From the NCBI GenBank assembly GCA_047974565.1, contig JBKECN010000073.1, forward strand, positions 60,964-124,963: a stretch of DNA of 64,000 bases. The letters are read 5' to 3'. Below are positions 51,503 to 59,752 of the stretch, piece by piece; within the stretch, counting starts at the first letter, position 1, and each line of letters starts with the position of its first letter. The stretch is from JBDIAG01 sp047974565 (GTDB taxonomy: Bacteria; Actinomycetota; Actinomycetes; Actinomycetales; CAWJMD01). A program made the position numbers and the translations under genes. The notes beneath the pieces are model-generated. The model did not search any database, was not told the DNA's origin, and saw nothing but the letters and a program-made list of their open reading frames with translations.

Positions 51503-52492
51503 TCAGGGCGTGAGCAGCAGCTTTCCGGTGGTGCGTCGTGCCTCGAGGTCGTCGTAGGCGAGGGCGGCCTCGGCCAACTTGTAGCGGCCGCCGATCTCGA
51601 CCTCCAACCGACCGCGCGCAATGTGCTCCAGCACGTCCTCGCCTCGGCGCAGCAACTCGTCCCGGTCGGCGATGTAGGCGGCCAGGTTGGGCCTGGTGAG
51701 GTAGACCGATCCGGCCTGGTTGAGCCGTTGCAGGTCGAAGGGCGGCACCTGGCCGCTGGCAGCCCCGAAGACCGCCAGCAGGCCGCGGGGCCGCAGGCTG
51801 GCCAGGGATGCGTCGAAGGTGGCCTTGCCCACCCCGTCGAAGACCACGTCCACCCCCGCGCCGTGGTTGCACGCGCGGATTGCCGCCGCCAGAGACCCCG
51901 GGTCGTCGTACTTGGAGTAGTTGACTCCTGCGGCGGCACCACATGCCGCCGCAATCTCGAGCTTGGCGTCCGTGCCCGCAGTCGCGATGACCCGGCCACC
52001 TCGATCGGTGATGAGTTGCACCAGCAACTGCCCCACGCCGCCGGCAGCCGCGTGCACCACGGCGGTAATCCCAGGCTGGGTGTCGAAGACCCCGTCGTAC
52101 AACGCATGTGCGGTCATCCCCTGGAGCATCGCGGCTGCCGCGATCTCCAGGCTGATCTCGCCCGGAACGGTGATCAGCCGGCTGGCCGGGACGTTGGCGA
52201 CCCCGGCCGCCGTCCCCATCACCAGTGCCCACGCCACCCGCTCGCCCACGTGGACCTCGTTCACGCCCGCCCCCAGCGAACGCACGACCCCGGCCGCCTC
52301 CATGCCCAGCACGAAGGGAGTCGGGATCGGGTAGACCCCCTCCCGCTGATAGACATCGATGAAGTTCACCCCGGCAGCGGCGATCTCCACCTGCACCTCA
52401 CCCGGCCCGGGGTCGGGCACCTGGTACTCGCGGACCTCCAGCACCTCGCTTCCCCCGGTGTGCGGGACCATCAACGCTGTGGTCGTCGTCAC
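51503..52492 (-). CDS. Zinc-independent quinone oxidoreductase (MDR family)
   Basis: 329 aa. A GroES-like N-terminal domain (VNFIDVYQREGVYPIPTPFVLGMEAAGVV) precedes a Rossmann fold with AAAGGVGQLLVQL (NADPH loop, about residues 148-160). It lacks the Cys/Asp zinc ligands of alcohol dehydrogenases, so it resembles NADPH:quinone reductase QorA. GTG 52492 has GGAGG 8 nt upstream. It stands alone and converges on the HNH gene. The physiological substrate is unknown. Confidence 0.88.
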   Translation of the reverse strand: MTTTTALMVPHTGGSEVLEVREYQVPDPGPGEVQVEIAAAGVNFIDVYQREGVYPIPTPFVLGMEAAGVVRSLGAGVNEVHVGERVAWALVMGTAAGVANVPASRLITVPGEISLEIAAAAMLQGMTAHALYDGVFDTQPGITAVVHAAAGGVGQLLVQLITDRGGRVIATAGTDAKLEIAAACGAAAGVNYSKYDDPGSLAAAIRACNHGAGVDVVFDGVGKATFDASLASLRPRGLLAVFGAASGQVPPFDLQRLNQAGSVYLTRPNLAAYIADRDELLRRGEDVLEHIARGRLEVEIGGRYKLAEAALAYDDLEARRTTGKLLLTP

Positions 52493-52826
52493 GAGCAGCC
52501 TCCTGGATCATCCGAACGGTCTGAGTCCTTCACCGGCGAGCCTAGGGCGTGAGCGACTCGGGCCCGAGGCCGGTACCGGCTGGATTCGCGCTCTGATGCC
52601 GATGCCAGGAGAACTGGGCTCGATGCCAGCAGATCCGCGGACTCCCGGTGCGGGCCGGCGTCGTCATGGGCAACGTCCGAGCCGGGCCGATCAGGCGGGG
52701 TGCTGACTGCCGACTGGGGTCGGCGTGGACCCCCCTGCCTGCGATCGCGCGACGGGCGGTTGCGTCGGGGCGCGTGCTCCCCGCTTCTGGTCCGCACGAC
52801 AGAATGCCGTCGTTCGTCATCATCTG

Positions 52827-52872
52827 TTGACGGCCAGCGTCCTGCGGTCTAGCATGTCAATATTCGTTGACA
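52827..52872 (+). promoter_or_regulatory. Promoter with overlapping inverted repeat before the small HTH gene
   Basis: TTGACG (52827-52832), a 17-bp spacer and TAGCAT (52850-52855) make a good promoter. TGTCAATATTCGTTGACA (52855-52872), with perfect 6-bp arms, sits over the predicted start point near 52862. This suggests control, perhaps by the encoded protein itself. The rest of the 386-bp gap after qor (52493-52878) shows no gene. Confidence 0.65.
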
Positions 52873-52878
52873 GTTGGG

Positions 52879-53118
52879 ATGGCGATGGTCTCTGGGGAGT
52901 ATGTGCAGATGCTGACCGCTCTGATGGACGACGACGACCCGCGTGCCGCGCTGCGGGCCGGAGCGCACCTGCGGCGGGTCGTCGACCGCCAAGAGGCTGT
53001 GCTCGTTCGACGGGCGCGTACGGCCGGGCTCACGTGGTCCGAGATCGCGCACGAACTCGGGGTCAGCAAACAAGCCGTCCATCGCAAATACGCCGGCTCA
53101 CGCTGGGCCCGTGACTGA
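52879..53118 (+). CDS. Small helix-turn-helix protein
   Basis: 79 aa. An acidic helix (YVQMLTALMDDDDPRAALRAGAHLRRVVDRQEAVLVRRARTAG) leads to a helix-turn-helix, LTWSEIAHELGVSKQAVHRKY (about residues 52-72), of sigma-region-4 or AsnC-like type. It is probably a DNA-binding regulator. ATG 52879 and ATG 52885 are both possible, neither with a strong ribosome site. An inverted repeat at its promoter suggests autoregulation. The targets are unknown. The gap 53119-53275 is empty. Confidence 0.65.
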   Translation: MAMVSGEYVQMLTALMDDDDPRAALRAGAHLRRVVDRQEAVLVRRARTAGLTWSEIAHELGVSKQAVHRKYAGSRWARD

Positions 53119-53275
53119 GTAGCCTTGCACTGATTGGGATTTGCACGGATTGGGTCCACATGCCACCGACTGTGGGCGCCGAGGCTGGGCACCCGATCGG
53201 CTTGGCCTGGCCGAGCACCATCGTGGACACAGGTGCACCGCACCCGCGCGAGCCGGCGATCGAGCAAGCCGGCGA

Positions 53276-54904
53276 TCAGATCGGCGGACGACGCCGTAGC
53301 GCCTGGTAGAGGTCGGCGGCCCGATTACCGAACTCGACGATGCTCATCACGGTCGCCGACGGAACCGGCGGCGCACACAACAAGGAGTCACCGGCCAGGA
53401 CACCGTCGTAGTCCGGCTCCACCCGGTCCAGCGCCACGCCGAGCGCGGTCATCTGCTGCATCACCTCGCGCGCCAGCAGCGCGTATCCCGCTGTCGTGGG
53501 GTGCACCCCGTCGAGCGAGACCAGCCCACCCTCCATCCGGCCGAACCGGTCCGAGCGATAGAACCTGGTGTCCGGCTGCGGCGAGAGTGCCTGGTACTGC
53601 GCAGGCAGGTCATAGGACGACCACCACTCGGGTCGAGCCTCGCCGTCGATCATGTACCGGCGGTAGGCGAGTCGGTCGAGCACTCCGCAGATGTCCAGCA
53701 CGGCCCATCGTTTCCCAGGGGTGTCGCGGCTGCGTACCCGGCTGACGATGTGGTCGTTGTACTCGTCCACGGCGAAGTCGAGCACCCGCAACTGGTCACC
53801 GGTCAGGCAGGGGTGCCGGTTCGGGTTGAAGACGGCGTCCGGGATCCAGGGCCGGGTGTAACGGGCGAAGTAGCGGTCGCCCGGCATCTTCGTCCCGACC
53901 CCCCGCACCATCGGCGCCACCGTCACGTGCGGCACGGTGAGGACGATGACCTTCTCCGCCTGGATGGTGTCCACCTCGGCCAGAAGGCGATCGAACTCGA
54001 CGCGGAAATGGGACGGCAGCCACGCGTTGTAGACACCCTTGCGATGGACGTCGTCGTAGCCGTCCTCGGTCCAGCGCACCTGAAAGTCCAGCACCGTGCC
54101 GAGGATGTTGTTCGCTCCCAGCGCCACGACCAGGGTCTCGATGCCGCCGTCCTCGCCGAGCGCCCGGGCCAGGGAGAGTTGGGTGTCGGATTCCGCGCCC
54201 CCGGCGAGGCTGAGCAGCCCGGAACGCTCCCCAGAACTGGACGGGATCTGGCTGAGCAGATCGTCGCGGTTCCTGGGGTCGGTGGCGATCCGATCACGCA
54301 TCACCTGCACGGACAACGACATGGCGTCCCGCACATCATGACCCCAGCAGGCCAGATTGTGGTTGACCCGACCGATATCTCGGCCCCCCGCTCCGGGGGC
54401 GGCCCGTTGCTGATCGGCACCGGGGCCGCGTTCCCAGTAGTCCTCCACGTCATCCATGAGTCGGCGAAGGCTCAGCAGCAGGTGCGCATCCTCGGCCAGG
54501 TTGATCAGCGACCCGGGCCAGTCGATCAGACGGACGATCGCCTCGAGGTTGAGCGGCAGGCCCGGACAGTCTGGTGGCCCGTCGAATCGCGGGAACCGGA
54601 ATCCGGGGATGCCGCCATAGCCGGCCACCATCGCCGGCCAGGAGAACTCGGTGTCCCACACCGCGAAACTCTTGAAACCCTGACTGATCGAGTCGCCGAC
54701 CACGACCAGCCGATGCCGTGCATCGGTGCTCCCGCCAGCCGGCTCGTCGACCCGGGGCAACTCCAACGGCGGACGCGGAGCCCAGGTGAGGCGCTCGGCG
54801 ATCTCGGCCGGAGTGCCGGGCGGTGAGGGAGGCGGATCGGTGCGTTGAAACGTTTTGGGTTGGGCACCCGCCCCGGCGGGCTGCGAACTGGCGGACGATG
54901 TCAT
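53276..54904 (-). CDS. SGNH/GDSL-type hydrolase
   Basis: 542 aa. The nucleophile block is RLVVVGDSISQGFKSFAV (about residues 66-83), with GDSI as the GDSL variant. ETLVVALGANNILGTVLDFQ gives the GxN block, and SLDGVHPTTAGYALLAREVM supplies the DxxH pair. No signal peptide is visible, so it is likely cytoplasmic. The middle is longer than in simple lipases. The substrate could be an ester or acetylated sugar. ATG 54904 has GGAGG 5 nt upstream. The frame is open back to 55213, but that part runs through the non-coding 20-bp repeats. Confidence 0.8.
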   Translation of the reverse strand: MTSSASSQPAGAGAQPKTFQRTDPPPSPPGTPAEIAERLTWAPRPPLELPRVDEPAGGSTDARHRLVVVGDSISQGFKSFAVWDTEFSWPAMVAGYGGIPGFRFPRFDGPPDCPGLPLNLEAIVRLIDWPGSLINLAEDAHLLLSLRRLMDDVEDYWERGPGADQQRAAPGAGGRDIGRVNHNLACWGHDVRDAMSLSVQVMRDRIATDPRNRDDLLSQIPSSSGERSGLLSLAGGAESDTQLSLARALGEDGGIETLVVALGANNILGTVLDFQVRWTEDGYDDVHRKGVYNAWLPSHFRVEFDRLLAEVDTIQAEKVIVLTVPHVTVAPMVRGVGTKMPGDRYFARYTRPWIPDAVFNPNRHPCLTGDQLRVLDFAVDEYNDHIVSRVRSRDTPGKRWAVLDICGVLDRLAYRRYMIDGEARPEWWSSYDLPAQYQALSPQPDTRFYRSDRFGRMEGGLVSLDGVHPTTAGYALLAREVMQQMTALGVALDRVEPDYDGVLAGDSLLCAPPVPSATVMSIVEFGNRAADLYQALRRRPPI

Positions 54905-55110
54905 CTCAGCCTCCACGGCAGCGGTGGTGTCGGGCCCGTCACCACTGCGCAGGCGATCACGCTGCCAGTGCCCCACGTTCAGGCCCACCCCCGAGGGCCT
55001 CACTCTGGCAGAGATCGGTGCCACAGGTGACCGGACACGAGGAAGGAGAGTGGCGCCGAGGGCGGTGATACACGCGGGCGACACGCCGTAGTGCGGCCAT
55101 CCACCCAGAT

Positions 55111-55220
55111 CACCGGACCGCGACGAAGACCACCGGGCCGCGACGGAGACCACCCGGTTGCGACGGAGACCACCGGGCCGCGACGGAAACCACCGTGCCC
55201 CGACCGAGACCACCGGCCAG
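55111..55220. repeat. 20-bp tandem repeat array between the hydrolase and pxpC
   Basis: Five and a half copies of a unit near caccgggccgcgacggagac run at 55111, 55131, 55151, 55171, 55191 and 55211 (partial), with a few substitutions each. Twenty is not a multiple of 3, and the array lies between two minus-strand genes, so it is non-coding. It is not a CRISPR, since there are no spacers. The 343-bp gap 54905-55247 shows no other feature. Confidence 0.9.
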
Positions 55221-55247
55221 CAGGTGAGTCACGGGGCCGCGATGAAG

Positions 55248-56237
55248 TCACCGGACGGCGGCGGCCCGGAACCGAAGTCGCTGCCCGGGCCGAGCCTGGG
55301 CCGCCAGGTCGGCGCTGCGCTCGGTGAGCACGCCCACCACCGGGTAGCCGCCGGTCACCGGATGGTCGGCCAGAAACACCACCGGGGTGCCCTCGGGCGG
55401 CACCTGGATGGCGCCCCGGACGATTCCCTCGCTGGCCAGCTCCTGGCCGACACGATCACCGGCACGGCGCAGGGGAGTGCCGTGCGTCCGCACACCCACC
55501 CGGTTCGCGTCCTGGGAGACCGTCCACACGGTGCCGGCCAAGGAGTCGGTGACCCAGTCCGCGCGTGGTCCAGGGAGCACGTCCAGCGCGAGTGGGTCGG
55601 TCGCGGGCGGGTCCGGAGCGGGGACGTCGATCCCGGGTAGCCACCAGCCAGCCGGTCGAGCGGTGCGCACCCGGGCCCCGGCGATCAGCGGTGCCGGGCC
55701 CAGGCCGGAGAGGGTGTCGGTTGCGCGCGATCCCAGCACCGGCGCGGCATCGATGCCCCCACGCACGGACAGGTAGGTGCGCAGTCCCACGCTGGGTGTC
55801 GCCAGCCGCACGTGCTGGCCGTGGCGGACGTGGAAGGGCGTGGCATGCGGCACCGGCACCTCATCGAGGGTGGCTTCTGCCCGGGCGCCGGTGAGCACCA
55901 GCGTGGGCGAACCTGACACCCGCAGGCTCACCGAGCCGTTGGTGATCTCCAGCGCGGCCGGTGGTCGATCGCGGTCGTCGTGCTGGCCGAGCAGCCGGGC
56001 CCCCAGCAAATACGACCCCCGGTCCGCCGCCCCCGACTCGCTGACGCCCACCGACGCCAGGCCGGGGCGACCCAGATCCTGCACCAACACCGGGAACGCC
56101 GCCGTGAGCACCTCCAGGGACCCGCTCAGGTGGGGAGCGTCGCGCGGATGGCCGGCGCCGTCCACGTGGCCGGTGTCGTGCGGATGGCCGGACCTGTCCA
56201 TGCGGCCGGTGTCGTTCGAATGGCTGGGGTACTTCAT
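55248..56237 (-). CDS. pxpC: 5-oxoprolinase subunit PxpC (KipA-like carboxyltransferase domain)
   Basis: 329 aa. The family core runs from LEVLTAAFPVLVQDLGRPGLASVGVSESGAADRGSYLLGARLLG (about residues 42-85) to the C-terminal region around QVPPEGTPVVFLADHPVTGGYPVVGVL. It works with PxpA and PxpB to cleave 5-oxoproline to glutamate using ATP. Residues 1-40 are foreign to the family. They include the 12-aa repeat TGRMDRSGHPHD and TGHVDGAGHPRD. ATG 56237 closes the chain of mini-ORFs from pxpB, and a later start is possible. Confidence 0.88.
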   Translation of the reverse strand: MKYPSHSNDTGRMDRSGHPHDTGHVDGAGHPRDAPHLSGSLEVLTAAFPVLVQDLGRPGLASVGVSESGAADRGSYLLGARLLGQHDDRDRPPAALEITNGSVSLRVSGSPTLVLTGARAEATLDEVPVPHATPFHVRHGQHVRLATPSVGLRTYLSVRGGIDAAPVLGSRATDTLSGLGPAPLIAGARVRTARPAGWWLPGIDVPAPDPPATDPLALDVLPGPRADWVTDSLAGTVWTVSQDANRVGVRTHGTPLRRAGDRVGQELASEGIVRGAIQVPPEGTPVVFLADHPVTGGYPVVGVLTERSADLAAQARPGQRLRFRAAAVR

Positions 56238-56285
56238 GCGGTCTCGAAACTCATGCGGTCTCGGAACTCATGTGGCCTCGAAACT
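56235..56285 (-). repeat. Three 17-bp tandem repeats creating two mini-ORFs between pxpB and pxpC
   Basis: Units at 56235-56251, 56252-56268 and 56269-56285 copy the last codons of pxpB. Read on the minus strand each ends in ATG. The pxpB stop overlaps an ATG (ATGA) that opens MSSETA-stop. That stop overlaps an ATG opening MSFETA-stop, which in turn overlaps the pxpC ATG. Seventeen is not a multiple of three, so each copy shifts frame. Confidence 0.85.
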
Positions 56286-56972
56286 CACCCACCGACCGGG
56301 CGTCAGCAACGCCGGCGGGTCCCGCTGCGCGTCCCAGAGCACCGCGTCGGTCCTGCCGATGAGTTGCCAGCCTCCGGGAGAGGACGTCGGGTAGACCCCG
56401 CTGTACTCCCCGGCCAGACCCACCGAGCCGGCCGGGACCCGGGTCCGTGGACTGGCCCGCCGCGGGACGCGCAGCCGCGGGTCGCCCCCGTACAGGTAGG
56501 CGAATCCAGGTGCGAAGCCACCGAAAGCGACCCGCCACCGAGTGCCGGTGTGCGCGTTCACCACCCCCTGCGCGCCCAGGCCGGTGAGCTCGCCCACCTC
56601 GTCGAGGTCCTCGCCGTCGTAGCGCACGCTGAGCACCAACGGGTCCTGCCCAGGCTCTGACTGTCCCGGTCCGGGTGAGCCGCCCGTGCCCCCGGACGAC
56701 CGGGACCATCCGGCCAGCAGCAGCGTCAGGTCAGACCGCAGCGCCGCAAGTCGCCGAGGATCGTCGACGCTGACCAGCACGGTGCGGGCGGCGGGCACCA
56801 CATCGACGACCGCCGCCCAGGCGTGGTCCGCGCCCGGATGTCTGCGGCGGCCGGTGATGGCCTCGTGCAGAGCGAGCACCTCGTCCAGGTCGCTCACCTC
56901 CACCAGGACGGCCCGCTCCCCGCACGGCAGCAGCCGGGCGGGACAGCCGGCCCCACCCGCCGACCCGCTCAC
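56268..56972 (-). CDS. pxpB: 5-oxoprolinase subunit PxpB (KipI-like)
   Basis: 234 aa. It resembles the carboxyltransferase C/D domain family: RLLPCGERAVLVEVSDLDEVLALHEAI at the start, then LSVRYDGEDLDEVGELTGL, VAFGGFAPGFAYLYGG and VPAGSVGLAGEYSGVYPTSSPGGWQLIGRT. Partner of PxpC in the ATP-dependent 5-oxoprolinase. A Ser/Gly insert lies near 92-108. GTG 56972 immediately follows the pxpA stop (TAGGTG). Its last six codons are the template for the tandem repeats before pxpC. Confidence 0.9.
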   Translation of the reverse strand: MSGSAGGAGCPARLLPCGERAVLVEVSDLDEVLALHEAITGRRRHPGADHAWAAVVDVVPAARTVLVSVDDPRRLAALRSDLTLLLAGWSRSSGGTGGSPGPGQSEPGQDPLVLSVRYDGEDLDEVGELTGLGAQGVVNAHTGTRWRVAFGGFAPGFAYLYGGDPRLRVPRRASPRTRVPAGSVGLAGEYSGVYPTSSPGGWQLIGRTDAVLWDAQRDPPALLTPGRWVSFEAT

Positions 56973-57731
56973 CTACTCGGCAAAGGGCTTCACGTCGATA
57001 TCGTTATCCTGCAACGTTTTTCGCACATTCTTCGCCATGGCCGTCGAGTTGGGCGAGTCGGCGTGCAGGCAGACCGACTGGGCGCTCACCGACACCGTCG
57101 AGCCGTCCGACGCGGTCACCACACCCTCGCGTGCGAAGCGCAGCACCCGCTCGGCGACCTCCTCGGGGTCGTCCAGGACGGCACCGGGCACCACCCGCGG
57201 GACCAGGGTCCCCTCGGCGGTGTAGGCACGGTCGGCGAAGAACTCGCCGACCGTCGGCAGCCCGGCGCGTTCGGCGTGCTGCAGCAACGCGGAACCCGGC
57301 AGCCCCACGACCGGCAGGGTCGGGTCGAAGGCGACCACACCCGCCACCACCGCAGAGGCCTGGTCGTGGTGTTCGTAGACCGCGTGATAGAGGGCGCCGT
57401 GCGGCTTGAGGTAGCGCACCCTGGTTCCGGCGGCCTTGCAGAGCCCGTCCAGTGCGCCGAGCTGGTAGATGATGTCCGCGGTGAGCTCGGCCGGAGCGGC
57501 GTCGATGAACCGGCGACCGAAACCGACCAGGTCGGGGTAGGCCACCTGCGCTCCCACCCGGACATCACGCTGTGCGGCCACAGTGCACGCCCGCTGCAGG
57601 GTGAGCGGGTCGCCGGCATGGAAACCACAGGCGATATTTGCGCTGGTGACAAACTCCAGCATCGCCTCGTCGTCACCGAGCTGCCAGCGTCCGAAGGACT
57701 CGCCCAGGTCCGCGTTCAGATCGACGTGCAT
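56973..57731 (-). CDS. pxpA: 5-oxoprolinase subunit PxpA (LamB/YcsF)
   Basis: 252 aa. LamB/YcsF family marks are MHVDLNADLGESFGRW at the start, SANIACGFHAGDPLTLQRACTVA, GAQVAYPDLVGFGRR, YLKPHGALYHAV, and EFFADRAYTAEGTLVPR. It is the cyclic-amide-opening part of PxpABC, which recycles 5-oxoproline. It is the first gene of the pxpABC operon. ATG 57731 has GGAGG close upstream. The open frame to 57809 is not family-like. Confidence 0.93.
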   Translation of the reverse strand: MHVDLNADLGESFGRWQLGDDEAMLEFVTSANIACGFHAGDPLTLQRACTVAAQRDVRVGAQVAYPDLVGFGRRFIDAAPAELTADIIYQLGALDGLCKAAGTRVRYLKPHGALYHAVYEHHDQASAVVAGVVAFDPTLPVVGLPGSALLQHAERAGLPTVGEFFADRAYTAEGTLVPRVVPGAVLDDPEEVAERVLRFAREGVVTASDGSTVSVSAQSVCLHADSPNSTAMAKNVRKTLQDNDIDVKPFAE

Positions 57732-57864
57732 CCCGCCTCCAATCGGAGTCCGGCCGAGACTCGCACGGCCGGGCCCACCCTCGTCGTGCCCCGCGTGTGC
57801 CGGCGGCATCGTGCGAAAAGCCGGGCGATGCCGCCGTGTACTTCCACACTAGTGGGGCAGGTAC

Positions 57865-57882
57865 GGGCCCGGGCTCGGGCCC
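57865..57882 (-). terminator. Hairpin downstream of the peroxiredoxin gene
   Basis: GGGCCCG and CGGGCCC form a 7-bp stem with a GGCT loop, 23 nt past the stop of the minus-strand peroxiredoxin gene. There is no T-run. It may end that transcript before pxpA. Confidence 0.4.
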
Positions 57883-57904
57883 CGAGGGGAGTTCCGCCGG
57901 GCGA

Positions 57905-58561
57905 TCAGCCCTGCGGCTGGGGGATGGTGCGCAGGTAGGGCTTGATCGTGGTGAACTCGCCGAACAGCTCCTTGGCCGCGGCGTCGTCGATGGCGGGAGG
58001 GATGATCACGTCATCACCCGGTCGCCAGTTGACCGGGGTCGCCACGCTGACCCGCTCGGTGAGCTGGATGGAGTCCAGCGCGCGCAGGATCTCGTCGAAG
58101 TTGCGGCCGGTCGACATCGGGTAGGCAAGGGTGAGCTTGACCTTCTTGTCCGGGCCGATGACAAAGACGGTGCGCACGGTGGCGTTGTTCGCCGCGGTCC
58201 GGGCGTCATCGGCCTCCTCGTCCTCGGGGAGCATGTCGTACAGCTTGGCTACCGCCAGGTCGGCGTCGGCGATGATCGGGTAGTCGGGCCTGGCGCCCTG
58301 GGTCTCCTCGATATCGGCCGTCCACCCCTCGTGGTTGCCGAGCTGGTCCGAGCTCAACCCGATGATCTTGGTGCCGCGACGGGCGAACTCACCCTCGATC
58401 AGCGCCATGTACCCGAGTTCGGTGGTGCAGACCGGCGTGAAGTCCTTCGGGTGCGAGAACAGGATCGCGTACGAGTCGCCGATCCAGTCGTGGAAGCTGA
58501 TCTCACCCTGTGTGGTCTGCGCGGTGAAGTCGGGGGCGGTCGAGTTGATCCGAACCGACAT
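57905..58561 (-). CDS. 1-Cys peroxiredoxin (Prx6 type)
   Basis: 218 aa, the length of Prx6-class enzymes. The peroxidatic cysteine is Cys45 in DFTPVCTTELGYMA. IIGLSSDQLGNHEGWTADIEE and the long C-terminal part (NWRPGDDVIIPPAIDD) are typical. It reduces peroxides with an external thiol donor. ATG 58561 has AAGGAG 4 nt upstream. It lies alone between pxpA and a K+ channel gene. Confidence 0.92.
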   Translation of the reverse strand: MSVRINSTAPDFTAQTTQGEISFHDWIGDSYAILFSHPKDFTPVCTTELGYMALIEGEFARRGTKIIGLSSDQLGNHEGWTADIEETQGARPDYPIIADADLAVAKLYDMLPEDEEADDARTAANNATVRTVFVIGPDKKVKLTLAYPMSTGRNFDEILRALDSIQLTERVSVATPVNWRPGDDVIIPPAIDDAAAKELFGEFTTIKPYLRTIPQPQG

Positions 58562-58771
58562 GGGGCTCCTTCGTGCTGGCGCCACGGATGGCGCGGTCGC
58601 GGTGGGCGGCCGGGTGGCCGCGGGTCGATCCGATTCTGCCCCACATCTCAGCTGTCGGGATGAGGAGTCCGTCACGTGGGACGACCGGCAGCGGCTCGGC
58701 TGCTTCGGCGGACCGCCACCACCTGCCTGGGGGAGCCAGCGAACCACACCTCGGCTCATCCCTTCGCCGGC

Positions 58772-59725
58772 TCACGTGCCGCGATCGGATGGCCTGCCCC
58801 CGGTCCGTTCGGGCGGCGGCGTCGGTGTCCCCGTGGCCGCCGTCTCACCCGGACCCTGCCGCTGGGCCACCAAGGCCTGTAGCGCGCTGACCTGCCGCCG
58901 CAGCTCGCGCACCTCGTCGATCATCGTGGTGCGGAACAGGTGATCGGCGGCCTGCTGCGGGGTGAGCGCGCCGGGGTCGCTCTCCTCGGCGTCGCGCACC
59001 CGATCGACGAACCAGGTGGCCAGGGTGGCGGTGACGACTCCGAGCAGGCCGATCCCGGTGATCATCAGACCCGCGGCGAACATCCGGCCGGTGCCGGTCA
59101 CCGGGTAGTAGTCGCCGTAGCCGACCGTGGTGATGGTCGTCATCGACCACCACAGGGCGTCGGCGAAGTTGCTGATGTTCGCCCCGGAGCGGCCACGTTC
59201 GGCGTTGAGCACCGCAAGCGAGGCCACCACCGCCACGATGCTGGTGGACGCGGCGACGATCATCGCCATCCGCCCGCGGAACAGCCGGATGCCGCGTCCA
59301 CTCAGGACACTGCGTCCGATCACCTGGTTCAGGGCTGCGATGGGCCGCAACGCGGGCAGGGCGACCGAGAGGATGCCGATCCAGTTCGAGACGAGGTAAC
59401 GCCGGCGGTTGTGGGCCAGCGACACGCGGACCAGCAGATCGACGAGGAACATCACCCAGACGACCAACTGGACCCACCGGGCAATCTGGTGACCCTCCTG
59501 GGACATGTCGACCTTGAGGATCGGCGCGGCATAGGCGACGAGGAAGAAGGCCGCCGCCACCAGCAACGGGGTGTCCAGCAATTGCTCCCACCGCGCCAGC
59601 CGGGGATTCTCCTCAGGGCTGTCCAGGGACAGCGGACGGGCCGGGCGGGCGTCCGTCGGCGGTGTGCTGGACGGCTCTGCGGCCGGGTCGCGGTTCTGGT
59701 CGCTGCGGGATTCGTCCGTGCTCAC
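58772..59725 (-). CDS. Voltage-gated-type potassium channel subunit
   Basis: 317 aa. The selectivity filter TVGYGD in ALWWSMTTITTVGYGDYYPVTGTGRMFA (about residues 190-217) is plain. About four membrane segments precede it and one follows. The fourth (RRYLVSNWIGILSVALPALRPIAALNQVIGRSVL) has few regular arginines, so voltage sensing is uncertain. The N-terminus is Pro/Ser/Asp-rich and the tail ends in a short coiled coil (EVRELRRQVSALQALVAQ) that could aid tetramer formation. GTG 59725 is the only likely start, without a clear ribosome site. Confidence 0.88.
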   Translation of the reverse strand: MSTDESRSDQNRDPAAEPSSTPPTDARPARPLSLDSPEENPRLARWEQLLDTPLLVAAAFFLVAYAAPILKVDMSQEGHQIARWVQLVVWVMFLVDLLVRVSLAHNRRRYLVSNWIGILSVALPALRPIAALNQVIGRSVLSGRGIRLFRGRMAMIVAASTSIVAVVASLAVLNAERGRSGANISNFADALWWSMTTITTVGYGDYYPVTGTGRMFAAGLMITGIGLLGVVTATLATWFVDRVRDAEESDPGALTPQQAADHLFRTTMIDEVRELRRQVSALQALVAQRQGPGETAATGTPTPPPERTGGRPSDRGT

Positions 59726-59752
59726 GAGTCAGCATGATGCCCGATCGGCACC

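Noticed and set aside
55111..55220. CRISPR array
   Set aside because: The 20-bp units abut without spacers and there are no cas genes.
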